This document shows positions 27,998 through 37,000 of a stretch of 64,000 nucleotides of DNA, piece after piece (position 1 is the stretch's first letter; the number at the start of each line of letters is the position of its first letter). The stretch covers positions 930,001 through 994,000 of the forward strand of contig JABAQM010000001.1 of the NCBI GenBank assembly GCA_019187105.1, in the 5' to 3' direction. The notes beneath the pieces were generated by a model that saw only the letters and a list, made by a program, of their open reading frames with translations, had not been told where the DNA came from and made no database searches. This DNA comes from Fimbriimonadaceae bacterium. Lineage in GTDB: Bacteria; Armatimonadota; Fimbriimonadia; Fimbriimonadales; Fimbriimonadaceae. Made by a program: the position numbers and the translations under genes.

Positions 27998-28005
27998 ATT
28001 ATAAT
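27998..28005. promoter_or_regulatory. palindromic bidirectional -10 element
   Basis: ATTATAAT is its own reverse complement and contains TATAAT on both strands (plus 28000-28005, minus 27998-28003). The plus copy is 7 nt before the GTG of the oxidoreductase at 28013, the minus copy 8 nt before the GTG of the esterase at 27989. It can serve both genes; no strong -35 is visible on either side. Confidence 0.7.
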
Positions 28006-28012
28006 TGGCCTG

Positions 28013-29041
28013 GTGGCAAAGTGGCGCGCAATTCTCGTCGGGGCAGGCGCCATGGGCAAGGGTTGGGGCCGCCTCTTATCCAATCATGACCGCGTCACCC
28101 TTGCCGCCTGGGTCGACCCGGACCGGGCGGCCCTTGAAGAGTCGCTGCGACAAGTCCAATCGACCGGCACCGAGCCATTGAGTCACCTCCGCGAGGCGAT
28201 CCAGGCCGGAGTCGGCGACTTCGTGGTCGATGTCACCCCGCCCGATGTCCACGAATCCATTGCGGTCGAGGCTATGGAATTCGGGCTCCCCGTCTTGGGC
28301 GAGAAGCCGCTGGCAAACAGCATGGAATCGGCTGCGCGCATCGTTGCCTGCAGCCAACGAACGGGCGTGCTCCACGCGGTCAGCCAGAACCGCCGCTATA
28401 ACCGGGGCCTGCACCAATTCCGCGACTGCGTCCGACAAATCGGACCGCCCCAGATTCTCGCCGCCGATTTCTTCATCGGTCCCCACTTTGGCGGCTTCAG
28501 AGATGAGATGGAAAGCCCCTTGCTGCTCGACATGGCCATCCACACCTTCGACGCCGCCAGATTCATCCTGAAGGAAGACGCCACCACCGTCTTGTGCGAA
28601 GAATTCAATCCGGCCGGAAGCTGGTACCGGGGCAACGCCTGCGCGACGGCGTCTTTCCGCTTCGAGTCCGGGGCTCGCTTCCTTTTCCGCGGCTCATGGT
28701 GTGCGGAGGGCCTACCCACGAGCTGGGACTCGGAGTGGCGCTGCGTGTGCCAGGGGGGCAGTGCGAAATGGAACGGCAACGAAGCGCCGAGCGGTGAGCG
28801 GGTGATCGACCAAGAGGGCTTCCTTCATTCGGTGGAGCCGGTCGAGCCAGACGAAGTATCGGTCACCGAGTGGATCGCAGGACCGCTCGCCGATTTCTTG
28901 AAATTCCTCGAAGGTGGCCCCAAGCCGCCGACCCATTGCGAGGACAATTTGAAAAGCCTGGCCATGGTGTTTGCCGCTCAGCGCTCGGCAAAGGAGGGCC
29001 GCCCTGTGGCGCTCGCCGAGGTCATGCCGCCGTGCGACTGA
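28013..29041 (+). CDS. Gfo/Idh/MocA family oxidoreductase
   Basis: A 342-residue NAD(P)-dependent dehydrogenase. Rossmann motif ILVGAGAMGKGWG at 5-17, GEKPLANSMESAARIV near 96-111 with the family's Lys, and LLLDMAIHTFDAARFI in the C-terminal domain with the conserved Asp and His. The GTG at 28013 is chosen because the Rossmann fold begins there and the -10 TATAAT lies 7 nt before. The next gene begins 10 nt before this one ends, so they form an operon. Substrate probably a sugar or cyclitol; not determinable. Confidence 0.88.
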   Translation: MAKWRAILVGAGAMGKGWGRLLSNHDRVTLAAWVDPDRAALEESLRQVQSTGTEPLSHLREAIQAGVGDFVVDVTPPDVHESIAVEAMEFGLPVLGEKPLANSMESAARIVACSQRTGVLHAVSQNRRYNRGLHQFRDCVRQIGPPQILAADFFIGPHFGGFRDEMESPLLLDMAIHTFDAARFILKEDATTVLCEEFNPAGSWYRGNACATASFRFESGARFLFRGSWCAEGLPTSWDSEWRCVCQGGSAKWNGNEAPSGERVIDQEGFLHSVEPVEPDEVSVTEWIAGPLADFLKFLEGGPKPPTHCEDNLKSLAMVFAAQRSAKEGRPVALAEVMPPCD

Positions 29042-29496
29042 TTGTCGCGTTTCCCGATCCAGCCTTCGTCTTCTCGCGCTTACCGGACGCGCCTCCGGAT
29101 CTGGTCCTTGGGCTGACCCCCGAGCGGGTCGTCGAACACGTTCAATCCTACCGGCAGATGGTTCAGAGAGCCACCCCTGCCAGCGCCGTCCTGATCGATG
29201 CCATCGACGACCACGGCGATTTGCTCGCTTGGTCGCTCGCGATGGTGAGGAATGAGATCGAGGACTCCTGCCTCGCGCTGGAAGACCTGCTTGAGGTCCC
29301 GGTTACCGAGGTTCTCGTTCCCGCCGCCGGAGCAAAGACCGGTGATGGCCACGACCTCCTCGAAATCGTCCTGCCTCCTGGACGGAAATGGCTACCGATT
29401 TCCTTGCAGGACGTCGTCCATCCGGCCACCGCTGAAGACTTGCCAGACCTGGGCGGCCCCGGTTCCTGGTACGACCTCCGCCAGGTGCAAAGGTAG
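29032..29496 (+). CDS. conserved-looking protein of unknown function
   Basis: A 154-residue soluble protein starting at GTG 29032, 10 nt inside the end of the oxidoreductase gene. The N-terminus has short hydrophobic strands (LIVAFPDPAFVF) and the middle is acidic and helical (SLAMVRNEIEDSCLALEDLLEV), with a Gly/Pro-rich end (GGPGSWYD). No motif is recognised and there are no membrane segments. Its position suggests a role with the oxidoreductase; the MFS gene that follows has its own promoter. Confidence 0.6.
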   Translation: MRLIVAFPDPAFVFSRLPDAPPDLVLGLTPERVVEHVQSYRQMVQRATPASAVLIDAIDDHGDLLAWSLAMVRNEIEDSCLALEDLLEVPVTEVLVPAAGAKTGDGHDLLEIVLPPGRKWLPISLQDVVHPATAEDLPDLGGPGSWYDLRQVQR

Positions 29497-29504
29497 TTGC
29501 CGAA

Positions 29505-29510
29505 TATACT
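29505..29510 (+). promoter_or_regulatory. -10 box of the MFS gene (leaderless)
   Basis: TATACT 9 nt before the ATG at 29520; no Shine-Dalgarno in the gap. Confidence 0.55.
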
Positions 29511-29519
29511 CGCCTCTGG

Positions 29520-30707
29520 ATGAGAAGGCCGTCCCCCGTCATCGCGATTTTCATGACGGTCTTCCTCGACATGCTCGCCTTCGGGCTTGTCATCCCCGAC
29601 ATCCAGGTGAGAGCCGACAGCCTCGGCGGCGAGGGCTTCGTCCGCGGGTTCCTCCTCGCCACCTACAGCATCGCGCAAACCCCTGTGGCGCCTTTCTTAG
29701 GCAGGTGGAGCGACCAAATCGGCCGACGACCGATCATGCTTGTCACCACTGCGGTCTTTGCTATCTCCTGGCTCTTCTATGCCAATGCCGAGACGCTCTG
29801 GATCATGTTCGCGTCCCGCGCCCTCTGCGGCATCGCCGGGGCGAATATGAGCGTGGCCTACGCCTATGTCGCCGACGCCACCGCCGAATCAGACCGAACC
29901 AAGGCGATGGGGTTGCTGGGAGCGGCATTCGGTCTCGGATTCATTTTTGGTCCCGTGATCGGCGCCCAGCTTCTCGCCGCCGGCAACGATAAGCCGGCCC
30001 TCATGGCCTACGTCTCCTTTGCTCTTGCCTGCGTGAACTTCGCGTTCATCTACTTCTTCCTTCCCGAGCCGAAGCAGCACGACGCCACCGCCGGACGCCG
30101 GGCGACCCTCAAGAATCTCCAGCGAGCCCTCACCACGCCGACCCTCGGCCTCCTCATCGGGCTCTTTTTCGCGTACAGCTTCGCCTTCTCCAACCTCGAA
30201 AGCACCTACTTCCTGCTCGCCGTCAATTACTTCGGCCTGACCAAGCTCCAGGGCTCGTACGTTCTCGCCGTGGTCGGCATCACGTCGGCGATCATGCAGG
30301 GAGGGCTGGTCCGCCTCTTCAGCGCGAGATTTGGCGACGTCAAGTGTCTGCGAGCTGCGTTCCTCATCCAAGCCCCCGCGCTCTTCTTGATCCCGTGGGC
30401 GCCGCCATGGTTCTGGCACCTGTTCGGCGCGGTCGCGCTCGCGTTCGGTTCGGGCCTCGGCCAGCCTTGCCTTAGCAGCCTGGTGTCCAAAGTCGCGCCC
30501 CCGGACATGCGCGGCGCGATCTTCGGCGTCAATCAGTCGGTGGGAGCGTTCGCGCGAATCCTCGGACCCGTCGTGGCAAGCGCGCTGTACGACATGCGGT
30601 TCTTCCTGCCCTACGCCCTCGCCGGCATCGTGACCCTCATCCCTGCAATGGGCATGTTCGCCATCCGCGAGCCCGAGTCCGTGCCAGTTGCAGCTGTCGA
30701 AGGCTAA
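29520..30707 (+). CDS. MFS transporter, DHA1/TetA-like
   Basis: A 395-residue major facilitator with 12 predicted membrane helices. Motif A in loop 2-3 is GRWSDQIGRRPIM, and helix 5 carries the antiporter motif C (GAAFGLGFIFGPVIGAQL), so it is a drug- or metabolite-proton antiporter of the TetA/TCR group. The first helix (AIFMTVFLDMLAFGLVIPDI) also matches that group, including the conserved Asp. Substrate unknown; the family name does not prove drug resistance. The gene stands alone between its own -10 box and that of the next gene. Confidence 0.9.
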   Translation: MRRPSPVIAIFMTVFLDMLAFGLVIPDIQVRADSLGGEGFVRGFLLATYSIAQTPVAPFLGRWSDQIGRRPIMLVTTAVFAISWLFYANAETLWIMFASRALCGIAGANMSVAYAYVADATAESDRTKAMGLLGAAFGLGFIFGPVIGAQLLAAGNDKPALMAYVSFALACVNFAFIYFFLPEPKQHDATAGRRATLKNLQRALTTPTLGLLIGLFFAYSFAFSNLESTYFLLAVNYFGLTKLQGSYVLAVVGITSAIMQGGLVRLFSARFGDVKCLRAAFLIQAPALFLIPWAPPWFWHLFGAVALAFGSGLGQPCLSSLVSKVAPPDMRGAIFGVNQSVGAFARILGPVVASALYDMRFFLPYALAGIVTLIPAMGMFAIREPESVPVAAVEG

Positions 30708-30743
30708 TCAGCTTGGTCGCAGCAGCAGGCCTACGTTTCAGCG

Positions 30744-30749
30744 TAGATT
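30744..30749 (+). promoter_or_regulatory. -10 box of the ARC/Mpa-like ATPase gene (leaderless)
   Basis: TAGATT 8 nt before the ATG at 30758; no ribosome-binding site. Confidence 0.55.
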
Positions 30750-30757
30750 AGGACTAT

Positions 30758-32416
30758 ATGGACGACCCCCGACGGCCCGAGACGATCGAGCTCATCGAGC
30801 GCCTCGCCGCCGAAATCCCCGCCGACCGCGCCAAGGCTCAGATCTATCTGACCGCACTCAAGGACGCGATCGAACGCGACACGCTGCGGCAGGAAGAGCG
30901 GGAGCGGCTCATGAGGGAATACGAGGAAGCCTACGAAAAGCTGACCGCGCCCGCAAACCGCATCGGCATCTTCTTGCGCTGGCTCGAAAACCAGCGGGCG
31001 GTCGTCGCCCTCGGCGATACCGAGTACGTGGCAATGGTAGACCCCGCCATCAAGCCCGAGGATCTTCTCACCGGGTCGCGCGTGCTTTTCAACGAAGCCT
31101 ACGCCGTCATCGGCGTCATGCCCGCCCACGAAGGCGGAGCGCTGGTCAAGGTATCGGAAGCCCTTGAGGACGGCCGGCTGAGGGTGGGCAGCGATCCCCA
31201 GAACCAGATGGGACGAATCGTCCATCGTGCCGATCACCTGGCGGGAGCAACGATCAAGAAGGGCGACGAGGTCCGCGTCGAGCCGTTCGGGAAGCTCGCC
31301 GTCGAACACTTCCCGGGCCAGGACGTGCAGGACTACTTCGTCGAGGAAGTCCCCGAGGTGCCGTGGAGCGCGATCGGCGGCCAGGAGGACGCCATCGCAT
31401 TGATCCGCGACACGATCGAGCACCCTCTCCTCTATCCCGAGCTGTACGAGAAGTTCGATAAGAAGCCGGTCAAGGGCATTCTGCTTTACGGCCCTCCCGG
31501 CTGCGGCAAAACCCTGATCGGAAAGGCCACCGCCTATAACCTCGCCCAAGAGTATTCACTTCGGGTAGGTCACGAAGTCAAAGAGTATTTCATGCATATT
31601 TCCGGGCCAAAGATTCTCAATATGTGGCTCGGCGAAACCGAGCGCATGGTCCGGGAGATTTTCGAAATCGCCCGGCAGCGGGCCAAAGAGGGCCGCCTGG
31701 TCGTGATCTTCATGGACGAAGCCGAATCCGTGCTTCGCACTCGCTCGAGCGGGCGCTGGCTCAACATCAGCAACACGGTGGTACCGCAGTTCTGTGCTGA
31801 GCTCGACGGTATGGTCAGCCTCGACAATGTCGTCCTGATTCTCACTTCGAACCGGCCCGATTACATCGACCCTGCCGTCCTCCGCCCCGAGCGCATCGAC
31901 CGCAAGGTCAAGGTTCGCCGCCCGGATCGCGAATCGAGCCGGACGATCTTCTCGATCTATCTACACGACCGCCTGCCGATTGATCCCGACCTGCTTCGCC
32001 AAGAGGACGACGAACCGTCCTGTGCAAGGAAGGCGCTGATCGAAACGGCGACGGCCTACCTCTTCCAGAAAACCAAGGACACGGAGTTTCTGCACCTGAC
32101 CCTTCGCAATGGTCAGACTCAGGTTCTCTACTGGGGAGACCTCGTCAGTGGCGCCCTGATCAAGTCGGTCGTTGACCGGGCCAAGGACATTGCCATCCGC
32201 CGGGCGATTGCCAAACCCGATACCGTCCACGGTCTCCGGATCGCCGACCTTGAGGAGGCGATTGCCGCCGAATACCGTGAGAACGAGATCTTCCCCAAAT
32301 CGGACGTCGTCGACGACTGGCTCAAGCTGATCGACGTCGAGCCCGAGAATGTGGTGGCGGTACGACCGGTCACCCAGTCCGGTGGCAAGCGCTACGAGCG
32401 CTCGCCCATCATCTAA
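30758..32416 (+). CDS. proteasomal-type AAA ATPase (ARC/Mpa family)
   Basis: A 552-residue AAA unfoldase. An N-terminal coiled coil (about 10-65) is followed by two OB-type domains (70-190), as in mycobacterial Mpa and Rhodococcus ARC. The AAA domain begins EVPWSAIGGQEDAI; Walker A GPPGCGKT is at 245-252, Walker B IFMDEAES with Asp320-Glu321, then SRHs and TSNRPDYIDPAVLRPERIDR. The pore-loop position reads MWLGE, so Trp-Leu-Gly where Mpa has Tyr-Val-Gly. The C-terminus ends RYERSPII and lacks the GQYL tail that Mpa inserts into the 20S core. No pup, dop, pafA or prcBA lies nearby. Overlaps the TPR gene by 8 nt. Confidence 0.9.
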   Translation: MDDPRRPETIELIERLAAEIPADRAKAQIYLTALKDAIERDTLRQEERERLMREYEEAYEKLTAPANRIGIFLRWLENQRAVVALGDTEYVAMVDPAIKPEDLLTGSRVLFNEAYAVIGVMPAHEGGALVKVSEALEDGRLRVGSDPQNQMGRIVHRADHLAGATIKKGDEVRVEPFGKLAVEHFPGQDVQDYFVEEVPEVPWSAIGGQEDAIALIRDTIEHPLLYPELYEKFDKKPVKGILLYGPPGCGKTLIGKATAYNLAQEYSLRVGHEVKEYFMHISGPKILNMWLGETERMVREIFEIARQRAKEGRLVVIFMDEAESVLRTRSSGRWLNISNTVVPQFCAELDGMVSLDNVVLILTSNRPDYIDPAVLRPERIDRKVKVRRPDRESSRTIFSIYLHDRLPIDPDLLRQEDDEPSCARKALIETATAYLFQKTKDTEFLHLTLRNGQTQVLYWGDLVSGALIKSVVDRAKDIAIRRAIAKPDTVHGLRIADLEEAIAAEYRENEIFPKSDVVDDWLKLIDVEPENVVAVRPVTQSGGKRYERSPII

Positions 32417-33329
32417 AACCCGAGCGATTGAGTTCGACCAAGGCGATGGCGTGGTGCGGATCGAAGTTAAGGACTTCTTCAAACTGAGCCCGGGCTTCGG
32501 TGTTTCGGCCCAGCCGTCGAAGCGCGATCCCCTTCCCCGCCAACGCCTCGACATACTGTGGATTCGTGGAGAGCGCGGCTTCGAACTCCCGAACCGCCAA
32601 CGCCGGCTCGTCAGTTTCTAGATAGATTTGGCCAAGTCTGCATCGAATATCGGCATACTCAGGCGAAATCGCGATGGCTTTCGCATACTCGGAAATGGCT
32701 TCGCTGTATAGGTGCTTCTTGGCGAACGAATCGGCGATTCGGGCGTGGAAATTGGCATCGTCGTCTTCAGCCGCACCCAAGGATTCGAGAGCGGCAATCG
32801 TACGGGAAGTATCGCCCTTTCGGTGGCACTCCATCGCGAACTCGTAACGCTGCCTATTCAGACCCGGGTCGTAGTCGATGGCCTTGCCGATGTTCTCCAA
32901 TCCCTCGTCGAAATTGCCGGATTGGAACTCCAGCAACCCCCGATGCAGGGTGGCCGCCGCATAGCGCGGGTTTAACTCCAGCGCCCTGTCGAGTGAATGG
33001 CGCTGCAACTCGGTTTGGCCGAGGCGCCGATAGGCAAGGCTGAGGTGCAGATGCAGATCGGGATACTCTGGGTGGGTCACCAAAGCCGCTTTGAACTGAG
33101 CGATGGCCTCCTCCGGCTGATCCGCTTTCAAAAGGGCCAGTCCGTACCGTGCCCTTGCCTCGGCTAAATAGTGCTCGGCTTGCCGGAGGGTGGTCGGATC
33201 GGAAACCTGTCGTCGACAAGATTCCAAGGCTTCTATGGCTGTTGGATAATCGTCGGCTTCGAACGCCCTCAGGCCCCGGTCATAGTCCTCATTTTTTCCG
33301 AAGCCAAACCATTTTGAAACGTTAGCCAC
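32409..33329 (-). CDS. TPR-repeat protein
   Basis: A 306-residue soluble protein made almost wholly of tetratricopeptide repeats (about eight helix pairs, with the 34-residue pattern ALELNPRYAAA, AIAISPEYADI, ALSTNPQYVEA). The GTG start at 33329 gives a short Lys/Gly N-terminus (SKWFGFGKNEDYDRG) and no signal peptide. TPRs bind partner proteins; no catalytic part is present. It is convergent with the ARC-like ATPase and overlaps its stop, which is not evidence of a shared pathway. The 259-nt gap upstream to 33588 shows no gene. Confidence 0.85.
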   Translation of the reverse strand: MANVSKWFGFGKNEDYDRGLRAFEADDYPTAIEALESCRRQVSDPTTLRQAEHYLAEARARYGLALLKADQPEEAIAQFKAALVTHPEYPDLHLHLSLAYRRLGQTELQRHSLDRALELNPRYAAATLHRGLLEFQSGNFDEGLENIGKAIDYDPGLNRQRYEFAMECHRKGDTSRTIAALESLGAAEDDDANFHARIADSFAKKHLYSEAISEYAKAIAISPEYADIRCRLGQIYLETDEPALAVREFEAALSTNPQYVEALAGKGIALRRLGRNTEARAQFEEVLNFDPHHAIALVELNRSGFR

Positions 33330-33588
33330 CGGTTCAATGGGAAGCGTACACCGTCCTCCCTTCCTAACTGTTCGACTACCTGAAATTTTAGGGCATTTTG
33401 AGTAGGCCCGTATCAGAGGGTTTAAGGCCGTCCTAGCCTTCCCCGCCGGCCATCCAATGGCAATCTTCTAGACGGCCCTCGAACCTCGAATGAAGCGCCG
33501 GCTTCGAAAAGTCGATCCTTACCGATCAGAACTGTTGTACAGTTTCATGGGGACAAGCGATGGCTGCTTGTGCTAGGAGGCTCATCAA

Positions 33589-34431
33589 TTGACTGTTAAA
33601 AGGAGTATCTCCATTGCGGGCCTGGCGCTGATCGGCGTCCCCGCAATGTCGGCTGACATGTGGGGCATTGAGTGGGACACCGGCAAGATCTTTGAAATCG
33701 ACAAGGATAACGCCAAGCTCACCTTGCTCATGGAAAGCACGGAGCTTCGTTTCGCGGGCGATCTCGTCTATCGGCCCGCCGACAAGAAGCTTTACACCTT
33801 CATCACCGGCGTTGACCCTGCCCTGTACCAGATCGACCCGGTTGCTAAGACCTTAACCAAGGTCGCCGTCATCGACACGAAAGGCGCCTTCCTTTATGAA
33901 GGAGCGATGGCGCTCTCCTCCGACGGAAAGAACGCCTACTGCACGCACCAGGGTGAGGCCACCCAACAGAACGGGTTCCTGTTGGATGTCACCACCGGAA
34001 AGTTTACGAACATGCTCATCAACAAGAACCCCACCGATATCAACGGATGGACGGTCTTGGATGCGGTGGAGAACCTGATTGGCATCGATCGGGAGCTGAA
34101 AGCGACCGTTAAATACAGTCCGGACAACGGCAGCGTGACCAAGCTGAAGGACATTGGATTCGACATCGGGGAAACCGGTGGGTTTACGACTTGGAAGAGT
34201 TCAAAGCACTACATGGCTACGGGCGGTCCCGCCGGCATCTTCAAGGGCAGCAACTCGCTCTATACCGTTGCCAACGACGGCACCGCAACGGTGGTCGGCG
34301 CCTTTGACGCCACGACCATCAAGGGATTTGGGTTCAGCGGAATCGCCGCCGTTCCCGAACCCTCCACGATGGCTGCATTCGGCCTCGGCGCTGCGCTCTT
34401 AGCCCGCCGGAGGATTGGGAGGAGGAAATGA
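33589..34431 (+). CDS. PEP-CTERM exported protein with beta-propeller-like repeats
   Basis: A 280-residue protein started by TTG at 33589, 9 nt after AGGAGG. Signal peptide at 1-22 (SISIAGLALIGVPAMSA), then beta-strand repeats of a propeller kind (GIEWDTGKIFEIDKDNAKLT; LYQIDPVAKTLTKV; YKFTVANDGTATVV-like blades), and the tail AAVPEPSTMAAFGLGAALLA-RRRIGRRK. Members of this type are predicted surface proteins sorted by an exosortase. It is unrelated in body sequence to the four paralogues at 18.3-21.4 kb. The next gene overlaps it as ATGA, so both are made together. Confidence 0.85.
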   Translation: MTVKRSISIAGLALIGVPAMSADMWGIEWDTGKIFEIDKDNAKLTLLMESTELRFAGDLVYRPADKKLYTFITGVDPALYQIDPVAKTLTKVAVIDTKGAFLYEGAMALSSDGKNAYCTHQGEATQQNGFLLDVTTGKFTNMLINKNPTDINGWTVLDAVENLIGIDRELKATVKYSPDNGSVTKLKDIGFDIGETGGFTTWKSSKHYMATGGPAGIFKGSNSLYTVANDGTATVVGAFDATTIKGFGFSGIAAVPEPSTMAAFGLGAALLARRRIGRRK

Positions 34432-36950
34432 AAGTCCGCGCGCTATTCTTGGCCGGCGCCCTGGTCGCAGCCGTGCCAGCTACCGCATATGTTCAATGGG
34501 TGGGAGTCAATCGCCTCGCCGCTTGCGCCATCGAAAGGGAGCTTCGAAAGGTCAGCCAAGATGGGCTCCGGGAATCCTACAGTCGGTACAAGGCCTTCCT
34601 GACCGCTAAGGGAGTCGTCGGCCAGCTACGCGGCGAGGACGAAGCCGTTGCCGGCCGCGAGATCCGAGTATTGGAGTTCCTGCGCGAACGGGCGTACCCC
34701 TTTGACACCGTCGATTGGGACTATTACAACCGCCGACTCGCCAATTTCGAGGCCATGCGGCGCTTCACATTAAGAAAGATTCACCCCGAAGCCGCCAAGT
34801 GGAATCAGGTTGGTCCCACGAACTACCTGTTCGAAAAAAACGCGGGAGATCTCAAGGACAACCGAATGTTTCAAACCGCCGGCCCCGTGACCGGCCGCGC
34901 CACGGCGCTGACCTTCGAGAACAAGTCCACGGCCGTCATGTACATGGGATCGGCGAACGGCGGACTCTGGAAGTCGACCGACATGGGTGTGAACTGGACG
35001 CCCCTGATCGACACCCATAAGGACTGGACCCGCTTAACGATCAGTTCGATCTGTATCGACCCGAGAGATCAAAAGACGGTATACGTTGGCACCGGCGACT
35101 TCTGGGGAGTTGACCAGCCCGGTTACGGCCTGATGTACACCTACGATGGCGGTACAACCTGGAAGAAGGATGCCGATTTTGGGACCGAGTCGATCAGCAA
35201 GATCGTCCTCGATCACGACAATCCCGACATCCTCGTCGTAACCAGCGGCCGAGGCAAGCAGCAGACCGACACCGGCGAGATCAGGGTCTGGGACCCAGTC
35301 AATCTGGTTTACCAAAAGAAGGCGCTGAGGGTCGCCGCCTGGGCCAACGTGATCCAATCCGTGCCGAGCCGGTCGATCGGTCGGCGCATTTACTACGCCG
35401 TCGGGCATCGTGCGGGAGGCGCCATGCAGCGCTGCATCGACCCACTCGGGACGTGGACTGACCTGACCGCGAAGCTGCCTTGCGGCGGCGGCATGCAGTT
35501 CCTTCAGGTTGCGGTGTCGCCGACCGACGCTAACGTCGTTTTTCTAAAGTCCAACACGGATAAAAAGATATGGCGCAGCCTGGACTACGGCGACAACTGG
35601 AAGGAATTGAAGACGACGGACATCGCCGAGTTCAACCAGGATTGGTACAACAACTGCCTGATTGCTGCCAGCGCAAAGTACTTCGACACGACCCGTGGCC
35701 ACTTCCTCTTTGCCGGCCAGGTCGGTCTTTACGACAACGACGATGCCCAGGCCGACGATCCGACCACGCTGTCGTGGTCGCGTTTCAGCAAGGATGACAC
35801 CGTGGACCCCGTACTGCACTCGGACCAGCATTCCCATGCCATGCACCCGGTGGACGAGGCACTCATGCTGCAAGGCAATGACGGAGGTGTCTTCGTCTTC
35901 AGCTTCGATGGGTTCTCCTGGGACGCCAAAACGCTCAACAAGAACCTCTGCATCTCGGAGTTCTACCACTGCGATTGGAGCCCCACGGAAGAGTTCTATA
36001 TCGCCGGTGGCTGCCAAGACGTCGGCAGTCCGACCTGCCGAGGAACCGCTGGAAACTGGTTCGGTGTCCAAATGGGTGATGGATCGACAGCGGCAATCGC
36101 CCACGAGGACAAGGACCTCCAGTACACCAGCAGACTCTTTGGATTCAACGGCAACAGCTTCGTCATCAATGTGACAACTGACGCCTGGGCCAGCAAGGCA
36201 CGAGACGTTTCCCAAACTTCTGCGGAGCCCGCGAATGCTCGGCCCCCGCTAGTGGTCAACCCCGGCAACGGCAAGGATCCGCTGCTAGCCCGGCAGAGCC
36301 TCTTCTATCTAAAGGATTTCGCAGCAGGGACCTGGGATGTCTGGAGCAACAACAAGATCGCCACAAACTTCGCCACCGCAATGGCGTGGTCCACGAAGGA
36401 CACCCAGGTTGTATACACCGGCTCCAACGACGGCGAGGTCTATTACTCCGAGAACCAAGGTGCGGACTTGATTCGGATCGACTGGAAAGACCCCGCCGAC
36501 CATACGAAGGGTAGCTTCCTAAACGGCCGCCCCGTCGGCCATATCGACATCGACCCCGACAATCCCAAGCGCATCATCCTCGTGCTGCAGGGCGCCCCCT
36601 CGACCGATGACGCCGGCAAGCAAATGCGAGTCTGGACCGCTGAAGTCACCGATCCGGCGACGGGCAAGGCAACCTGGAAGAACGTGGATGCCGGAAAAGT
36701 GCCGGTCGACATGCCCGCACACTGCTGTGCCTTCGATCCCACCAGTCCGGCAAACACCTGGTATGTGGGTACCGAGGTCGGGTTCTTCTGGACCAAGAAC
36801 GGCGGAACCGCCTATGTCGACGACGCGGTCACCAATGGCCTTCCAAAAGTGAGCACTCGCTCGATGAAGGTCACCAAGCACGGAACCAAGCGCTATATCA
36901 ACGTCGCCACCTATGGGCGTGGCGTATGGCGCGCTGAGCTTCCTCTATAA
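34428..36950 (+). CDS. secreted BNR-repeat (sialidase/VPS10-like propeller) protein
   Basis: An 840-residue exported protein. The ATG at 34428 follows GGAGGA and overlaps the previous stop. A signal peptide (KVRALFLAGALVAAVPATA) is followed by a helical region of about 120 residues, then a large beta-propeller with BNR/Asp-box blades (GLWKSTDMGVNWTPL, GTTWKKD, IWRSLDYGDNWKEL) and several Cys in the mid part. Such propellers occur in sialidases, xyloglucanases and VPS10-type adhesins; I cannot place sialidase catalytic Arg residues, so enzyme activity is not claimed. It has no PEP-CTERM tail, so it may be secreted with its PEP-CTERM partner. Confidence 0.8.
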   Translation: MKVRALFLAGALVAAVPATAYVQWVGVNRLAACAIERELRKVSQDGLRESYSRYKAFLTAKGVVGQLRGEDEAVAGREIRVLEFLRERAYPFDTVDWDYYNRRLANFEAMRRFTLRKIHPEAAKWNQVGPTNYLFEKNAGDLKDNRMFQTAGPVTGRATALTFENKSTAVMYMGSANGGLWKSTDMGVNWTPLIDTHKDWTRLTISSICIDPRDQKTVYVGTGDFWGVDQPGYGLMYTYDGGTTWKKDADFGTESISKIVLDHDNPDILVVTSGRGKQQTDTGEIRVWDPVNLVYQKKALRVAAWANVIQSVPSRSIGRRIYYAVGHRAGGAMQRCIDPLGTWTDLTAKLPCGGGMQFLQVAVSPTDANVVFLKSNTDKKIWRSLDYGDNWKELKTTDIAEFNQDWYNNCLIAASAKYFDTTRGHFLFAGQVGLYDNDDAQADDPTTLSWSRFSKDDTVDPVLHSDQHSHAMHPVDEALMLQGNDGGVFVFSFDGFSWDAKTLNKNLCISEFYHCDWSPTEEFYIAGGCQDVGSPTCRGTAGNWFGVQMGDGSTAAIAHEDKDLQYTSRLFGFNGNSFVINVTTDAWASKARDVSQTSAEPANARPPLVVNPGNGKDPLLARQSLFYLKDFAAGTWDVWSNNKIATNFATAMAWSTKDTQVVYTGSNDGEVYYSENQGADLIRIDWKDPADHTKGSFLNGRPVGHIDIDPDNPKRIILVLQGAPSTDDAGKQMRVWTAEVTDPATGKATWKNVDAGKVPVDMPAHCCAFDPTSPANTWYVGTEVGFFWTKNGGTAYVDDAVTNGLPKVSTRSMKVTKHGTKRYINVATYGRGVWRAELPL

Positions 36951-36951
36951 G

Positions 36952-36993
36952 CAAAAGCCCTCCTGAAGGCCCCAAAGGGAACCTTGGGAGGGC
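36952..36993 (-). terminator. terminator between convergent genes
   Basis: Stem GCCCTCC (36957-36963) / GGAGGGC (36987-36993) followed on the minus strand by TTTTGC, just past the stop of the YciI-like gene. Confidence 0.65.
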
Positions 36994-37000
36994 AGTTCGG

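Noticed and set aside
33330-33588. Gap of 259 nt before the PEP-CTERM propeller gene, checked for a small gene or RNA
   Set aside because: No frame with a ribosome site and no RNA family hallmark; only a possible TACAGT box near 33537.
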